DNA of 53,635 nucleotides, taken from contig JAFABA010000060.1 in NCBI GenBank assembly GCA_023426265.1, forward strand, positions 1 to 53,635, in the 5' to 3' direction. This document shows positions 30,772 to 39,763 of the stretch, piece by piece. The stretch is from Bacillota bacterium. Its GTDB lineage: Bacteria > Bacillota > Clostridia > Christensenellales > CAG-138. A program made the translations under genes and the position numbers. Every line of letters begins with the position of its first letter. Position 1 is the first letter of the stretch. Under the pieces are notes generated by a model that was given only the letters and a program-made list of their open reading frames with translations, was not told where the DNA came from and made no database searches.

Positions 30772-32914
30772 CCAGAACGGTGTGGGGGAAAGTTATCCCT
30801 ATACGCTCAACCGGGAGCTGAGCTGGCTCAAATTCAACCAGCGCGTGCTGGAGGAAGCGATGTCCGAGCGCAACCCGCTTCTGGAACAGCTCAAATTCTT
30901 ATCCATATTTGTCAGCAACTTGGACGAGTTCTATATGATCCGCGTGGGGAGCCTGCTGGATCAGACGCTGCTGGACAGCATGCCCGTGGACAACAAATCC
31001 GGCATGACGGCCCAAGAGCAGCTTGACGCAATATTTGAAGCGACGAAGCCGCTCTATTTATTGAAGGATTATACCTACCGGACATTGATCAGGGGGCTGT
31101 CTACCTATTCGATTGGGCGCGTGGGAATTGACCAGCTGGATGAGCAGGGCAAGCGATTTGTGGAGGCGTATTTTAAAACCGAACTGCAGCCCATGCTTTC
31201 CCCGCAGATCATAGACGTGCATCACCCGTTTCCGCATCTGGCCAACAAAAAACTTTATGTTGCCGCCGTATTGAATAAAAAGAACACGAGCCTGTATGGC
31301 CTTATTCCGGTGAACGCCACGTTTTCCCGCGTGGTATTTCTGCCGCAGGACGGGACAAGGTATGTGCTGGCGGAGGACATTATTCTTTACTATACGGAGC
31401 GGATATTTGAAATTTACCATGTCACGGAAAAGACCGTGCTGTGCGTGACAAGAAATGCGGATATCGGCATTGAGCAGGATTTTGGCGACGAGGATATCGA
31501 CTATCGGCAGTATATGAAGGAAATCCTCAAAAAGCGCAGCCGCCTTGCGGCGGTCCGCCTTGAGGTGTACAATGGCATAGGCCGCGAGCTCCTGAATTTT
31601 TTGTGCCAGAAGCTGAACCTGAAGGAAAAACAGGTGTTTGTATCCAGCTCGCCTCTCGATCTTTCCTACATCGGCGAGATATTTGGAAAGATTCCGGAAG
31701 AGCAGAAAAGGAAACTGTCTTTCCCCAGTATGATGCCGTATTATCCGGACTACCTTAAAAATCGCGGCAGCCTGCTGCGCTCGGTTGAGAAGGAGGACGT
31801 TCTCCTTTCCTACCCGTATGAAAGCATCCGGCCGTTTCTTACTATTGTACGTGAGGCAGCGGGGGATGAAAGCGTCATCTCCATCAAGATTACGCTCTAC
31901 CGCATCGCCAAGGAATCGAAGCTCGCCGAAAGCCTCATCATGGCCGCGGAAAACGGCAAGGATGTCACGGTGGTCATGGAGCTTCGGGCCCGGTTTGACG
32001 AGCAGAACAACATAGAGTGGGCAAACAGGTTGGAAAAAGCGGGCTGCCGGGTGATATACGGCTGCGGCATATACAAGGTGCACTCCAAGATCTGCCTGAT
32101 CGTCAGGAAAGAAAAGGGCAGGTTCCATTATGTTACGCAGGTCGGCACCGGCAACTTCAACGAAAAAACGGCGGAGCTGTATACGGACCTTGCCCTCATT
32201 ACCGCCAACGAGGAAATTGGCCTGGACGCGGTCAATTTCTTTAAAAACATCGATCTCGACAACATCGACGGGGAATACAGGCACTTGCTTGTAGCTCCCA
32301 TGAGCTTCAAAACCAGGGTGATGGACCTGATTGAGCGGGAAATGAAAAAAGGCCGGGAAGGCCGGATCATCGTCAAGCTCAACTCCATTACGGATAAGGA
32401 CGTCATAGACAAGCTTTCTTCGGCTTCACAAGCGGGCGTCAAGATCGATATGATCGTGCGCGGCATCTGCTGCATCATTCCGCGTATCAAGGAGTTGACG
32501 GAGAATATATCCGTCATCAGCATCGTCGGAAGGTTTTTGGAGCATTCGCGCGTCTATATTTTCGGTACGGGAGGAGACCGGGTAGTCTACATTTCCTCCG
32601 CGGACTTTATGACAAGGAACACCGAGCGCCGCGTCGAAATTGCGTGCCCCATACTGGACATACGCCTTGCGGATAGAATTGAGCGGCTGGCGCTGCACGC
32701 CCTTGCCGATAACGTGAAGGCGAGCGACATGCTGCCCGACGGCAACTATGTCAAGCGCATCGCCGCAAGCGACAACGAATTCAACAGCCAGGAGTTCTTT
32801 ATCCGGGAAGCAAGGGCGCGCAGCAAAGAACACGCGGCCAAACAGCCTGCCATAGCAGGGACCGGACTGAGACGGTACTTTGACGTAAGGGGGCTGTTTA
32901 TAAAAAAGAGATAA
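30764..32914 (+). CDS. ppk1: polyphosphate kinase 1
   Basis: Makes polyphosphate from ATP reversibly. 716 residues, full length. The N-terminus has LNRELSWLKFNQRVLEEA. The autophosphorylated histidine is H440 in YKVHSKICLI, the second active-site histidine is H594 (LEHSRVYIF), and VGTGNFNEKTA binds ATP. TTG 30764 is preferred since GGGGAGG lies 6 nt upstream; ATG 30758 would have no spacer. The start lies inside the end of ppx (8-base overlap). A GNAT gene follows 11 bases later. Confidence 0.95.
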   Translation: MGNQNGVGESYPYTLNRELSWLKFNQRVLEEAMSERNPLLEQLKFLSIFVSNLDEFYMIRVGSLLDQTLLDSMPVDNKSGMTAQEQLDAIFEATKPLYLLKDYTYRTLIRGLSTYSIGRVGIDQLDEQGKRFVEAYFKTELQPMLSPQIIDVHHPFPHLANKKLYVAAVLNKKNTSLYGLIPVNATFSRVVFLPQDGTRYVLAEDIILYYTERIFEIYHVTEKTVLCVTRNADIGIEQDFGDEDIDYRQYMKEILKKRSRLAAVRLEVYNGIGRELLNFLCQKLNLKEKQVFVSSSPLDLSYIGEIFGKIPEEQKRKLSFPSMMPYYPDYLKNRGSLLRSVEKEDVLLSYPYESIRPFLTIVREAAGDESVISIKITLYRIAKESKLAESLIMAAENGKDVTVVMELRARFDEQNNIEWANRLEKAGCRVIYGCGIYKVHSKICLIVRKEKGRFHYVTQVGTGNFNEKTAELYTDLALITANEEIGLDAVNFFKNIDLDNIDGEYRHLLVAPMSFKTRVMDLIEREMKKGREGRIIVKLNSITDKDVIDKLSSASQAGVKIDMIVRGICCIIPRIKELTENISVISIVGRFLEHSRVYIFGTGGDRVVYISSADFMTRNTERRVEIACPILDIRLADRIERLALHALADNVKASDMLPDGNYVKRIAASDNEFNSQEFFIREARARSKEHAAKQPAIAGTGLRRYFDVRGLFIKKR

Positions 32915-32925
32915 GGACCATGCAC

Positions 32926-33624
32926 ATGCTGCAACAAGCTTTCAGCTATCTTGAGCGGGAACCGCTTTTACATATCGACATGCTTGAGGCCATCCGGCGC
33001 AGAAAAGCGAATATTCTTGAGGCGTCCGAAAAGGGCGCGCTTTTGTACCATGCCGAGTCGGAAGTCTACATGATGAGCGCGAAAGACCCGGATACGGCAC
33101 AAGACATGCTCATTAAAATTCGTAAAGCAATCTTGTTCGTGGCCCATCAGCCGTTCATGATCCCGCTTGCCGAGCATACGCTCGGCCTGAAGCGCTTCCT
33201 CGCTTGCGTACAGGCGGCGTACTTGAAAAAAGAACCCGTTGCGATAGAGTATGAAGGCGTCCAAATAGAAAAACTCAACGAAAGCCATCTGAAATTTATT
33301 AAGGATTGGTATTCCCACAAACAGGACGAAAGCTATCTGCTGGAGCGGCTCAATGCGGGAGTCATATACGGGGCGTATGTTCAGGGCGAGCTTGCGGGCT
33401 TTATTGGGGAGCATGGGGAAGGCTCCATCGGCATGCTGGAAGTTTTGCCGCAGTTCAGGAGACAGGGCCTTGGCGAAAAGCTGGAAGCTTATAAGACCAA
33501 TGAACATATAAAGGCGGGATATGTCCCGTTTGGCCAGATCGTAGCGGGGAATACGCCTTCTCTGGAATTGCAAAAAAAGCTCGGGTATACCATATCGGAA
33601 GATACGATCGCCTGGCTTCAATGA
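32926..33624 (+). CDS. GNAT-family acetyltransferase
   Basis: 232 residues. The N-terminal 100 residues are an unassigned helical domain resembling the first half of tandem GNAT proteins. The C-terminal GNAT fold has IYGAYVQGELAGFIGEHGEG, then IGMLEVLPQFRRQGLGEKLEAY with the acetyl-CoA loop R-R-Q-G-L-G, and TPSLELQKKLGY. ATG 32926 is chosen since AAGGA lies 8 nt upstream; ATG 32920 is too close. Co-transcription with ppx and ppk suggests a stationary-phase or stress function, but the substrate is unknown. Confidence 0.85.
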   Translation: MLQQAFSYLEREPLLHIDMLEAIRRRKANILEASEKGALLYHAESEVYMMSAKDPDTAQDMLIKIRKAILFVAHQPFMIPLAEHTLGLKRFLACVQAAYLKKEPVAIEYEGVQIEKLNESHLKFIKDWYSHKQDESYLLERLNAGVIYGAYVQGELAGFIGEHGEGSIGMLEVLPQFRRQGLGEKLEAYKTNEHIKAGYVPFGQIVAGNTPSLELQKKLGYTISEDTIAWLQ

Positions 33625-33640
33625 ATGGCCAGATAATAAT

Positions 33641-33677
33641 AGATCCGGCAGGCAAAGCCTGCCGGGATCTTTTGTTT
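33641..33677 (+). terminator. terminator of the ppx-ppk-GNAT operon
   Basis: AGATCCGGCAGGC (33641-33653) pairs with GCCTGCCGGGATCT (33657-33670), followed by TTTGTTTTT. Confidence 0.88.
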
Positions 33678-33703
33678 TTGCGGGAAAGTTCTAAAAAAGA
33701 AGG

Positions 33704-34141
33704 TTATTTCTTTCTATATTCCCGCAGCGCCTTTGCGATTGCGCCAGCCTGCTCCTTTGTCAGGGTCCCGTTTTTCACAAGCTCGGCAAACGGCCCGTCC
33801 GCCTCGCGTTTGGCCTTTTGTTCCTCAAAATAGGCCTTGCGTTCCTCTTCGGTCATGGATTTGAGCTTTTCACGTTCGGCTTTGTGCGCCTCCCTTTTCT
33901 GGCTCAAATATGCAAGCAGCTTGTCTCCCGTTTCGCGCGAGATGACATTGTCATTTACAAGCCCGTCGACAAACGCTTTCGCGTCGAACCGGCTTTTTTT
34001 CATATGCCGGTTTGTCTCGCCTGCCTCCACAGCCTTGACGAAAATAAGCTTGCCCGGCGCGTTGCTTGCGGCGAGCGCCGGGCCGGATAGCACGGCGGAC
34101 AGTATGAAAATGGACAGGAAAGAAATGAGCTTTCGTTTCAT
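33704..34141 (-). CDS. small secreted charged protein
   Basis: 145 residues. A signal peptide MKRKLISFLSIFILSAVLSG continues to PALA, cleaved after about residue 24. The mature part is highly charged and helical, including AHKAEREKLKSMTEEERKAY. It ends in a segment LVKNGTLTKEQAGAIAKALR that repeats the design of an earlier LVNDNVISRETGDKLLAYL, so two similar helix-turn motifs are present. No family is recognised. GGAGGATAAAAA precedes the ATG. It may bind the envelope or metal ions, but nothing shows this. Confidence 0.75.
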   Translation of the reverse strand: MKRKLISFLSIFILSAVLSGPALAASNAPGKLIFVKAVEAGETNRHMKKSRFDAKAFVDGLVNDNVISRETGDKLLAYLSQKREAHKAEREKLKSMTEEERKAYFEEQKAKREADGPFAELVKNGTLTKEQAGAIAKALREYRKK

Positions 34142-34378
34142 TTTTTATCCTCCTTTTCCAATGCTATATGCGTTCGCGCCGCAAAATCTGCCCGGAACAT
34201 TCACCGGAGCATATATACGCGACCGCATATGCATTCTTATTTTCTCCGAATCATATTCCGGAAAAACGATTTAAAATTTAACGGAACCGGCTGAAATTTC
34301 AATAAGATTTTTTAAAATTAAGCTGCATGGGGGCGCTTCGCCGCCCAGTCAACTAAAGAACATTTGAGAATATACTTA

Positions 34379-34465
34379 CTGTCATCCTGAGCGAAGCGAA
34401 GGATCTTGCCTATAGTAGCGTATATAATGGGGGCCAGATTCTTCGCCTTCGGCTCAGAATGACAG
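34379..34465. repeat. imperfect long inverted repeat (TCATCCTGAGCGAAGCGAAGG type)
   Basis: CTGTCATCCTGAGCGAAGCG with AAGGATC (34379-34405) faces GATTCTTCGCCTTCGGCTC plus AGAATGACAG (34437-34465). The sequence type (TCATCCTGAGC...AAGGATCT) is widespread as a dispersed intergenic repeat in many bacterial genomes. The 469-base gap 34142-34610 holds this element and no gene. Confidence 0.7.
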
Positions 34466-34562
34466 GAGACGAGGCGTATCGATACGCTGAATGCCGCATG
34501 AGCGGCATTTAACCGAAAAGGAAACCCGTTGGCAGTGTTTTACAGGACATTGCCGCGGCACT

Positions 34563-34590
34563 AAAAAAGCCGCCTGCTCCTGGCGGCTTT
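34563..34590 (-). terminator. terminator of the 128-residue gene
   Basis: AAAGCCGCC (34566-34574) and GGCGGCTTT (34582-34590). On the minus strand the stem runs into six T. Confidence 0.8.
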
Positions 34591-34610
34591 CTTATATGAC
34601 CATATGGCGT

Positions 34611-34997
34611 TTAAATGCTGCAAATGGTATTGCGTGTTGAGAGATAAGGCGCGTACCCATAAAGCAAGAAGTCTACGTATGCGTTGCCCGTACCGGCGGC
34701 GGCTTCCGCGTATACCTTGAGGCCCACGCCCGGAACGTCATAGGCCAGGGAGTAAGGCCCGCCCGGAAGCAGCGTGAATTGGTCAAGGTATGTTACCCTT
34801 TCCTCTCCGGCCATTACCACAAGCCGTAATGTCACAGGGACATCGGAGGTGGGGCGGCTGGCAGCGGCCATACGGATGGAGGGATAAGCGGAAACGCATA
34901 CGCCCCGGGGAAAGCGGGCTGTTAAATCTAATGTGGTTCCGGCTGGGATCGCCACGGCGCCCGGCGCGGTTCTGAAAAGTAATCTTGTTCCTTGCAT
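34611..34997 (-). CDS. hypothetical beta-rich protein
   Basis: 128 residues with no signal peptide and a predominance of alternating hydrophobic residues (VTLRLVVMAGEERVTYL, NAYVDFLLYGYAP), suggesting a beta-sandwich. No family or catalytic motif is recognised. AAGGATC precedes the ATG. It lies 77 bases downstream of the D-aminoacylase-like gene on the same strand and could share its transcript, and it has its own terminator. Confidence 0.6.
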   Translation of the reverse strand: MQGTRLLFRTAPGAVAIPAGTTLDLTARFPRGVCVSAYPSIRMAAASRPTSDVPVTLRLVVMAGEERVTYLDQFTLLPGGPYSLAYDVPGVGLKVYAEAAAGTGNAYVDFLLYGYAPYLSTRNTICSI

Positions 34998-35074
34998 ATA
35001 TACGAGATCCTTCCATATGGATTTTGTATATACTATGATTCATGCATGGAACAGGTGACGGAATATATATGGTT

Positions 35075-36685
35075 TTAGGAGATCAAAACACTCCCGGCTC
35101 CGGAAAGGAAAGCAGGGTTGGTTGCGCCGTTTTGTATCGCCTGCCTGCCGTTGACAAACACATGGACAATCCCTTGCGGCTTCTTCGGGAGATCGCCCTC
35201 TGTGGCGATGCGGTTAAAATCGAACACCGTGACGTCTGCAAAGTACCCTTCGCGCAGGTATCCCCTTTCTTTTATCCGGAACCGATCGGCAGTTGCGCCC
35301 GTCATTTTGCGCACGGTCTGCTCCAGCGTAAGCCCGCTCTTTTTCTCCCGCGCCCACTGCAGGAACCTGGGGAAGCAGGAATACGCCGCGGCATTCTGCA
35401 CGCCCTTTTCCTCGATCCACGCGTCGGTCATAAAGAGGGAGGGTGCATGCTGCATCAGCTTGAACAGGATGGGTTCGCTGTAATACCGGTACATGTTAAC
35501 CCGGCCCTTGCCCTGGCTCATATCCACCAGCCGCAGATAGGCGTCAAGCTCTGAAACGCCCCAAAGCTCTGCGATCTCGGGCACACGCTTGCCGCAGAGG
35601 TCCTCGTGCCCTTCGCCCAGCCAGGCAATTTGCATATCCGAAAACCCGAAGCCCAGCACCCGCTTGGTGACGCCGATCTCCAGTGCGAGCCGCGCGCGGA
35701 TGGCGGGGGAGCGCTTTTTATTTTCCGGCAGGGAAAGGTACCAGCTCGGAAGCACCACCGTTATTACGGAAACGCCGAACGTCATGGCGTACATGTCGTA
35801 TTGGACGTCCACGCCGCCCGCGCGGGCACGGTCGATGAGCGCGAGGCTCTCTTCCGCCGTCTTCCAGGAGGCTTCGCCCACGAATATCAGGTGGGAATAC
35901 TGCAGCTTTACGCCGGTTTCCCGGGCCAGCAGCAGCATTTCGTCGAGTGCTCTAAGGTTGTGCGCCCTGCCGCCGAACGGCGGGCTGTAGGAAGTGGAGG
36001 CGGCGGAGCATGCCCGGGCGTGGACAGTAAGCATCTTGTTGTGCTTTGCCGTCATCCGGGCGGCGGAATACAGCTCTTCCCGCGTTGCGTAGCGGTCCGG
36101 CTCGTACATCAGCCCGTAGGAAAGGCCGAATGTTCCCTGGTTGAGCGATTCTTCTAGCTTTTCGTCATGCAGCTTCATTTCTTCCGCCGTGAGCGGGCGG
36201 TTTTCATATCCGCTCAGCCCGATGCGGATGGAGCCGTGCCCCTGCAACGGGATGAGGTTTAATGGCGAACGCTTCTGCGCCTCTTCCCGCCAGCCGGAAA
36301 ACGCGTGGAACGCTGTATCCGGCGCGTCACCCACCTCAAACAGGCCGCTGCCCAAGAGATGCTGATAGGGGGTTCCCTGCTTGTAACCGAAAGGGGAAAA
36401 GCCGCAGTTGCCTGTGACCTGCGTGGTGATTCCCTGCTCCGCAAACGGCGTGAAGTAAGGCAGGGGATCCTTTCTTGCCGCATACCAGTCGTTGTGGGAA
36501 TGCGCGTCGATAAATCCCGGCGCAACGGTAAGGCCGGTGCAATCGATGACTGCTCCTTCAAACCCTTCCGGCGCTTCCCCGCGCAGCACGGAAAGAATTT
36601 TTCCGTTCTCCAGTATGACGGAACCGAAGCAGCTTGGATCTCCGCTGCCATCTACGATCATACCGTTTTTCAGCAAGATCTTCAT
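35075..36685 (-). CDS. D-aminoacylase / N-acyl-D-amino-acid deacylase family amidohydrolase
   Basis: A 536-residue zinc amidohydrolase of the D-aminoacylase family. The first metal site is APGFIDAHSHND, followed by TTQVTGNCGFSP carrying the bridging-cysteine position typical of this family, then the HGSIRIGLSG and YSHLIFVG segments and a C-terminal small beta domain with RGYLREGYFADVTVFD. It hydrolyses N-acyl-D-amino acids or related dipeptides and may take part in peptidoglycan or D-amino acid salvage. ATG 36685 is preferred over the upstream in-frame ATG because GGAGGG lies 5 nt before it. It is expressed from its own promoter. Confidence 0.87.
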   Translation of the reverse strand: MKILLKNGMIVDGSGDPSCFGSVILENGKILSVLRGEAPEGFEGAVIDCTGLTVAPGFIDAHSHNDWYAARKDPLPYFTPFAEQGITTQVTGNCGFSPFGYKQGTPYQHLLGSGLFEVGDAPDTAFHAFSGWREEAQKRSPLNLIPLQGHGSIRIGLSGYENRPLTAEEMKLHDEKLEESLNQGTFGLSYGLMYEPDRYATREELYSAARMTAKHNKMLTVHARACSAASTSYSPPFGGRAHNLRALDEMLLLARETGVKLQYSHLIFVGEASWKTAEESLALIDRARAGGVDVQYDMYAMTFGVSVITVVLPSWYLSLPENKKRSPAIRARLALEIGVTKRVLGFGFSDMQIAWLGEGHEDLCGKRVPEIAELWGVSELDAYLRLVDMSQGKGRVNMYRYYSEPILFKLMQHAPSLFMTDAWIEEKGVQNAAAYSCFPRFLQWAREKKSGLTLEQTVRKMTGATADRFRIKERGYLREGYFADVTVFDFNRIATEGDLPKKPQGIVHVFVNGRQAIQNGATNPAFLSGAGSVLIS

Positions 36686-36712
36686 ATATCCCTCCATATG
36701 GTTGGAAGTATT

Positions 36713-36741
36713 GTTATAAACATCTTTATTGTATGGGTCAA
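36713..36741 (-). promoter_or_regulatory. promoter of the D-aminoacylase-like gene
   Basis: On the minus strand TTGACC (36741-36736) and TATAAC (36718-36713) are 17 bp apart, 28 bases before the start codon. Confidence 0.65.
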
Positions 36742-36784
36742 TGAATTGTTTTCATTATTCTATCATATCCGGATGCGTCAACAA

Positions 36785-36823
36785 AATATAAAATGCGGCC
36801 ATACCCCTCGGTATGGCCGCATT
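36785..36823 (-). terminator. terminator of the aminotransferase-aldolase operon
   Basis: A perfect 14-bp stem (36792-36805 with 36810-36823) and, on the minus strand, a TTTTATATTTT tail. Confidence 0.88.
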
Positions 36824-36841
36824 GTCTGAGATGATAGTCGG

Positions 36842-37999
36842 TTAGGCGTTCGCTTTTTTGGAGTAGCTTTTTACATATACAAGGCGCATCAGGCGGCACT
36901 CCAGCGGATGGATGGGTTTGCCCCCGCTGGCGAGCCAAGCGCAGAGCCATGCGAGCACGTTCTTTTCCACCACCATGCGTACAGCCTCGGCGTCGCTTTC
37001 CGTATTGGCGCAGCACAGAACGCCGCCGTTGGGAACGAATACGGCGGAGCGCCCTTTGAGCGCGCACACAACATCCTCCGGCGCATTGCTTTTTGCGGTG
37101 CGTAGGCCCACGCCGACGAGCTGCGCAAAATCGTCCAGCATGGGGAAAAGCGTTTGGCGCAGTGTGGAAAGTTCCAGCAGGCCGTGTTCCGCGGCATGTA
37201 CGATGAACGAAATATCCTTGCGGCTTTCATAGATTGCCCGGTGCACCAAAGCGTCCTTTGAAAGCTGTGCGTCGGTAAATCGGAGCGAATCGCCGTTTAT
37301 AAATGCAAAGCCGCCCTCTGTACGCCGGCTGCAGACGAGGGGGATGGGAGCGGGCGGCTTTGCTCCGGTTGCGTGGGAAAGATGGTATGCGCCAAGGGAT
37401 GATATACCCGTAAACGCCTGGCCGCTTTTCTGTTCAAACACCTTGCGGATGTACGCTTCGCAGGCCTGTTCGAGCTGTTGGGCAGCTAAGAACGTCTCCT
37501 CATAATCACGCCCGAAGCACAGCGCGCCGTGGTGCGCCATGATGACGGCGTTGCTTTTGGTTTCTTTAAGCGCTTGCGCGACGCCAGACCTCAGTTTCTT
37601 GGTGCCGGGCAGACCGTAGGAAGCGACGGGGACGCGGCCCCCCAGCAGAGGGAACCCTTCGGCCGGGATGGCGTCCAGACCGCATGCGCTGACGGCGGAA
37701 GCCCAAAGCTGGTGGGTATGGATCACAAAGCCCGCATGCGGGTGCGTGCGGTAGACAAGCGCATGCGCGCCGCGCTCGGAGGAAGGTTTGATCTCCCCCT
37801 CGTAGCTTGCATCCGCTATCCTGCACAGCACAATTTCTTTTGGCGTGAGCGTTTCGTACGCCCGCCCGCTGGGGGTGACGGCAAAGGAACTCCCGTCGAT
37901 ACGGCAGCTCACGTTGCCCCATGTACGCGCGATCAACCCCGCGCGCACAAGCTCCCTTCCGGCAAGGACGACCTGCTCTTTTGCCTGCTGAATCTCCAT
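36842..37999 (-). CDS. two-domain class II aldolase/adducin family protein
   Basis: 385 residues made of two aldolase-type domains. The first (about 1-200) is complete: TWGNVSCRIDG, PSSERGAH with the catalytic Glu, the zinc ligands H-T-H in VIHTHQLW, and the third ligand in MAHHGAL. The second (about 215-375) keeps the fold but reads HAAEHG where HTHP-type ligands are expected and VPNGGVLC instead of NHG, so it is probably catalytically dead and structural or regulatory. Family members split sugar phosphates or epimerise or oxidise related compounds. AAGGAG precedes ATG 37999, 13 bases after the aminotransferase stop. Confidence 0.85.
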   Translation of the reverse strand: MEIQQAKEQVVLAGRELVRAGLIARTWGNVSCRIDGSSFAVTPSGRAYETLTPKEIVLCRIADASYEGEIKPSSERGAHALVYRTHPHAGFVIHTHQLWASAVSACGLDAIPAEGFPLLGGRVPVASYGLPGTKKLRSGVAQALKETKSNAVIMAHHGALCFGRDYEETFLAAQQLEQACEAYIRKVFEQKSGQAFTGISSLGAYHLSHATGAKPPAPIPLVCSRRTEGGFAFINGDSLRFTDAQLSKDALVHRAIYESRKDISFIVHAAEHGLLELSTLRQTLFPMLDDFAQLVGVGLRTAKSNAPEDVVCALKGRSAVFVPNGGVLCCANTESDAEAVRMVVEKNVLAWLCAWLASGGKPIHPLECRLMRLVYVKSYSKKANA

Positions 38000-38012
38000 A
38001 TCCGGCTCCTTC

Positions 38013-39488
38013 TTAGGCGTGTTTGGCGATGTTCTCAAATACCCGGTCAAAGCAATCAAGCGCTTCGTCGATCAGTTCTTCCGTATAAGCGGCGCTTGTG
38101 TACAGGCGGCTGCCTGCAAGCGTCACGAGCCCTTCCGCCATGTAGGCGGCGCCCATGTGTTCCATTTCCTTTTTGCGCGCGGAGGTTTCCTTGAGCACGG
38201 CCGGGATGGTCCAGGGTTTGCCCCAGTTGATGGAGAAATGCATGGTGCCCACCGTTTCGAGATGGCAGATGGAACCCTGGTTGAACGCGACGAACGGCAG
38301 GGAATGCTTTTCGATCAATCGGTTCAGGCCCGCCGTGATGCGGTCACCCATTTGGCCCGCGATCTGTGCGGCGTTGGTGCGCTCGATTTCTTCCAATGTG
38401 TAATAACCCGCAACGCAGGAAAGCGGGTTTGCCGCCATGGTGCCGCCGACCAGCGCCTTTTTATGCTTGGCTGCGCCGTCCAGCCCCGCGCCGAGGTAGC
38501 GCATATACTCTTTTTTGCCGCCCAAACCACCCGCGCCCGGGTAACCGCCCGCGATGACTTTGCCGAACACCGTCAGGTCCGGTGATACGCCAAAGTATCC
38601 CTGCGCGCCCGCCATGCCCATGCGGAAGGCGGTGACAACCTCGTCGAATATCAACAGCGCGCCGTATTTGCGGCAAAGCGCCTCCACGCCCTTGGGAAAC
38701 TCCCGGTCCACCGGACGGGTGCCGCTTTCCGGCCCCACGGGCTCAAGAAGCACGGCCGCGGTGCCGCCGCGCAGGGTATTCGCGCGCAGCACGCGCTCGA
38801 GCGAGTTTAAGTCGTTGGGGAAAAACTCCTGCGTGTGCTTGAAGACAAAGCCGGGCACGCCGTTTGCCTGCGTCCCTTTGGAGCCGGGTACGCGGATGCC
38901 GTAGGCGAGCTGGTCGCTCCAGCCATGGTACGCGCCGCCCATTTTAATGATGTTCTTTTTGCGGGTGGCAAGACGCGCTACGCGGATGGCCGCCATGCAG
39001 CCTTCCGTGCCGGAGCCAAGCATGCGGAACAGTTCCACATTGGGCATGCTTTCGGAAACTTTTTTGGCAAGCTTATATTCGTATTCGTGGAACAGCCCCG
39101 TGGATGGCCCGCAGGTGTTCAGTAGCTCGATGACTTTCTCCCGTACATAGGGCGGGTTGCTGCCTAGGACCGTGGGGCCGCCCGCTTGCAGAAAATCGAA
39201 ATACCGGTTGCCGTCGATATCGTAAAGATAAGGCCCTTCCGCCTTGGTGAACACCAGCGGGAACGGATAGTTGAACGCCAGGTTGTGCTGCACGCCGCCG
39301 GGGATGCGCTCCTTCGCTTCGTCAAACAGCGCCTTGGATTTTACACACTTTTTGCCGTAATACTCCGTCTCGTAACGGGCGAGCGCCTCAGGCTTGATGC
39401 TGTACATGGGCTGCGCAATCAGGGCGTCCAGCTTTTTCGTGACGGACGCCGCATCCGGATATTGTGAAATGGCAAAGCGGGTATCCAT
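38013..39488 (-). CDS. class III aminotransferase (glutamate-1-semialdehyde aminomutase-like)
   Basis: A 491-residue PLP enzyme. The cofactor lysine is K310 (VFGKVIAGGYP), preceded by LLIFDEVVTAFRMG with the Asp that binds the pyridine ring; GSGTEGCMAAIRVARLATRKK holds the phosphate loop (written GSGTEGCMAAIRVAR). It is longer than HemL (about 430) through an N-terminal arm of about 45 residues. It stands with an aldolase and is controlled by a TetR repressor, not with haem genes, so it is a catabolic transaminase or aminomutase rather than HemL. It uses GAGGAGGC-type ribosome binding upstream of the ATG. Confidence 0.88.
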   Translation of the reverse strand: MDTRFAISQYPDAASVTKKLDALIAQPMYSIKPEALARYETEYYGKKCVKSKALFDEAKERIPGGVQHNLAFNYPFPLVFTKAEGPYLYDIDGNRYFDFLQAGGPTVLGSNPPYVREKVIELLNTCGPSTGLFHEYEYKLAKKVSESMPNVELFRMLGSGTEGCMAAIRVARLATRKKNIIKMGGAYHGWSDQLAYGIRVPGSKGTQANGVPGFVFKHTQEFFPNDLNSLERVLRANTLRGGTAAVLLEPVGPESGTRPVDREFPKGVEALCRKYGALLIFDEVVTAFRMGMAGAQGYFGVSPDLTVFGKVIAGGYPGAGGLGGKKEYMRYLGAGLDGAAKHKKALVGGTMAANPLSCVAGYYTLEEIERTNAAQIAGQMGDRITAGLNRLIEKHSLPFVAFNQGSICHLETVGTMHFSINWGKPWTIPAVLKETSARKKEMEHMGAAYMAEGLVTLAGSRLYTSAAYTEELIDEALDCFDRVFENIAKHA

Positions 39489-39512
39489 TTTCGAGCCTCC
39501 TCAAAAGAAATG

Positions 39513-39568
39513 TGAGTGATGACTCACTCATGATGGTTTCAGTATAGCAGCAACTCTTAAAAAGTCAA
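39513..39568 (-). promoter_or_regulatory. promoter and TetR operator of the aminotransferase operon
   Basis: On the minus strand TTGACT (39568-39563) and TATACT (39546-39541) are 16 bp apart. Just downstream lies the perfect dyad TGAGTGA-TGAC-TCACTCA (39513-39530), matching the dyad in front of the divergent tetR gene. Confidence 0.82.
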
Positions 39569-39675
39569 TATATTCCGCGTCATATTTTCATCATGGATGT
39601 GCAGGAACACATCAGGGTTCCTGCGCATAGGATGCGGAATTCTGCAAAAACAATATAGAATCGTCCCGAAAATGA

Positions 39676-39723
39676 TTGCAGGATGCACAACGTCCTGCTA
39701 AAATAAGAGTGAGCAATCACTCA
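39676..39723 (+). promoter_or_regulatory. promoter and operator of the tetR-kinase operon
   Basis: TTGCAG (39676-39681) and TAAAAT (39699-39704) are 17 bp apart. The dyad GAGTGA-GCAA-TCACTC (39707-39722) follows directly at the expected start point. It is the same operator class as 39513-39530. Confidence 0.82.
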
Positions 39724-39763
39724 TAATACATTTCGTGAATAGACAGGAACAGGAGAGAGGGCA

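Noticed and set aside
31058..32284. A 408-codon open frame on the minus strand
   Set aside because: Antisense to ppk1 with no domain signature; a shadow frame.
38013..39488. Haem biosynthesis HemL
   Set aside because: Fold and lysine match the family, but there are no haem genes near it, it has an extra N-terminal arm, and a TetR-controlled catabolic context argues for another substrate.
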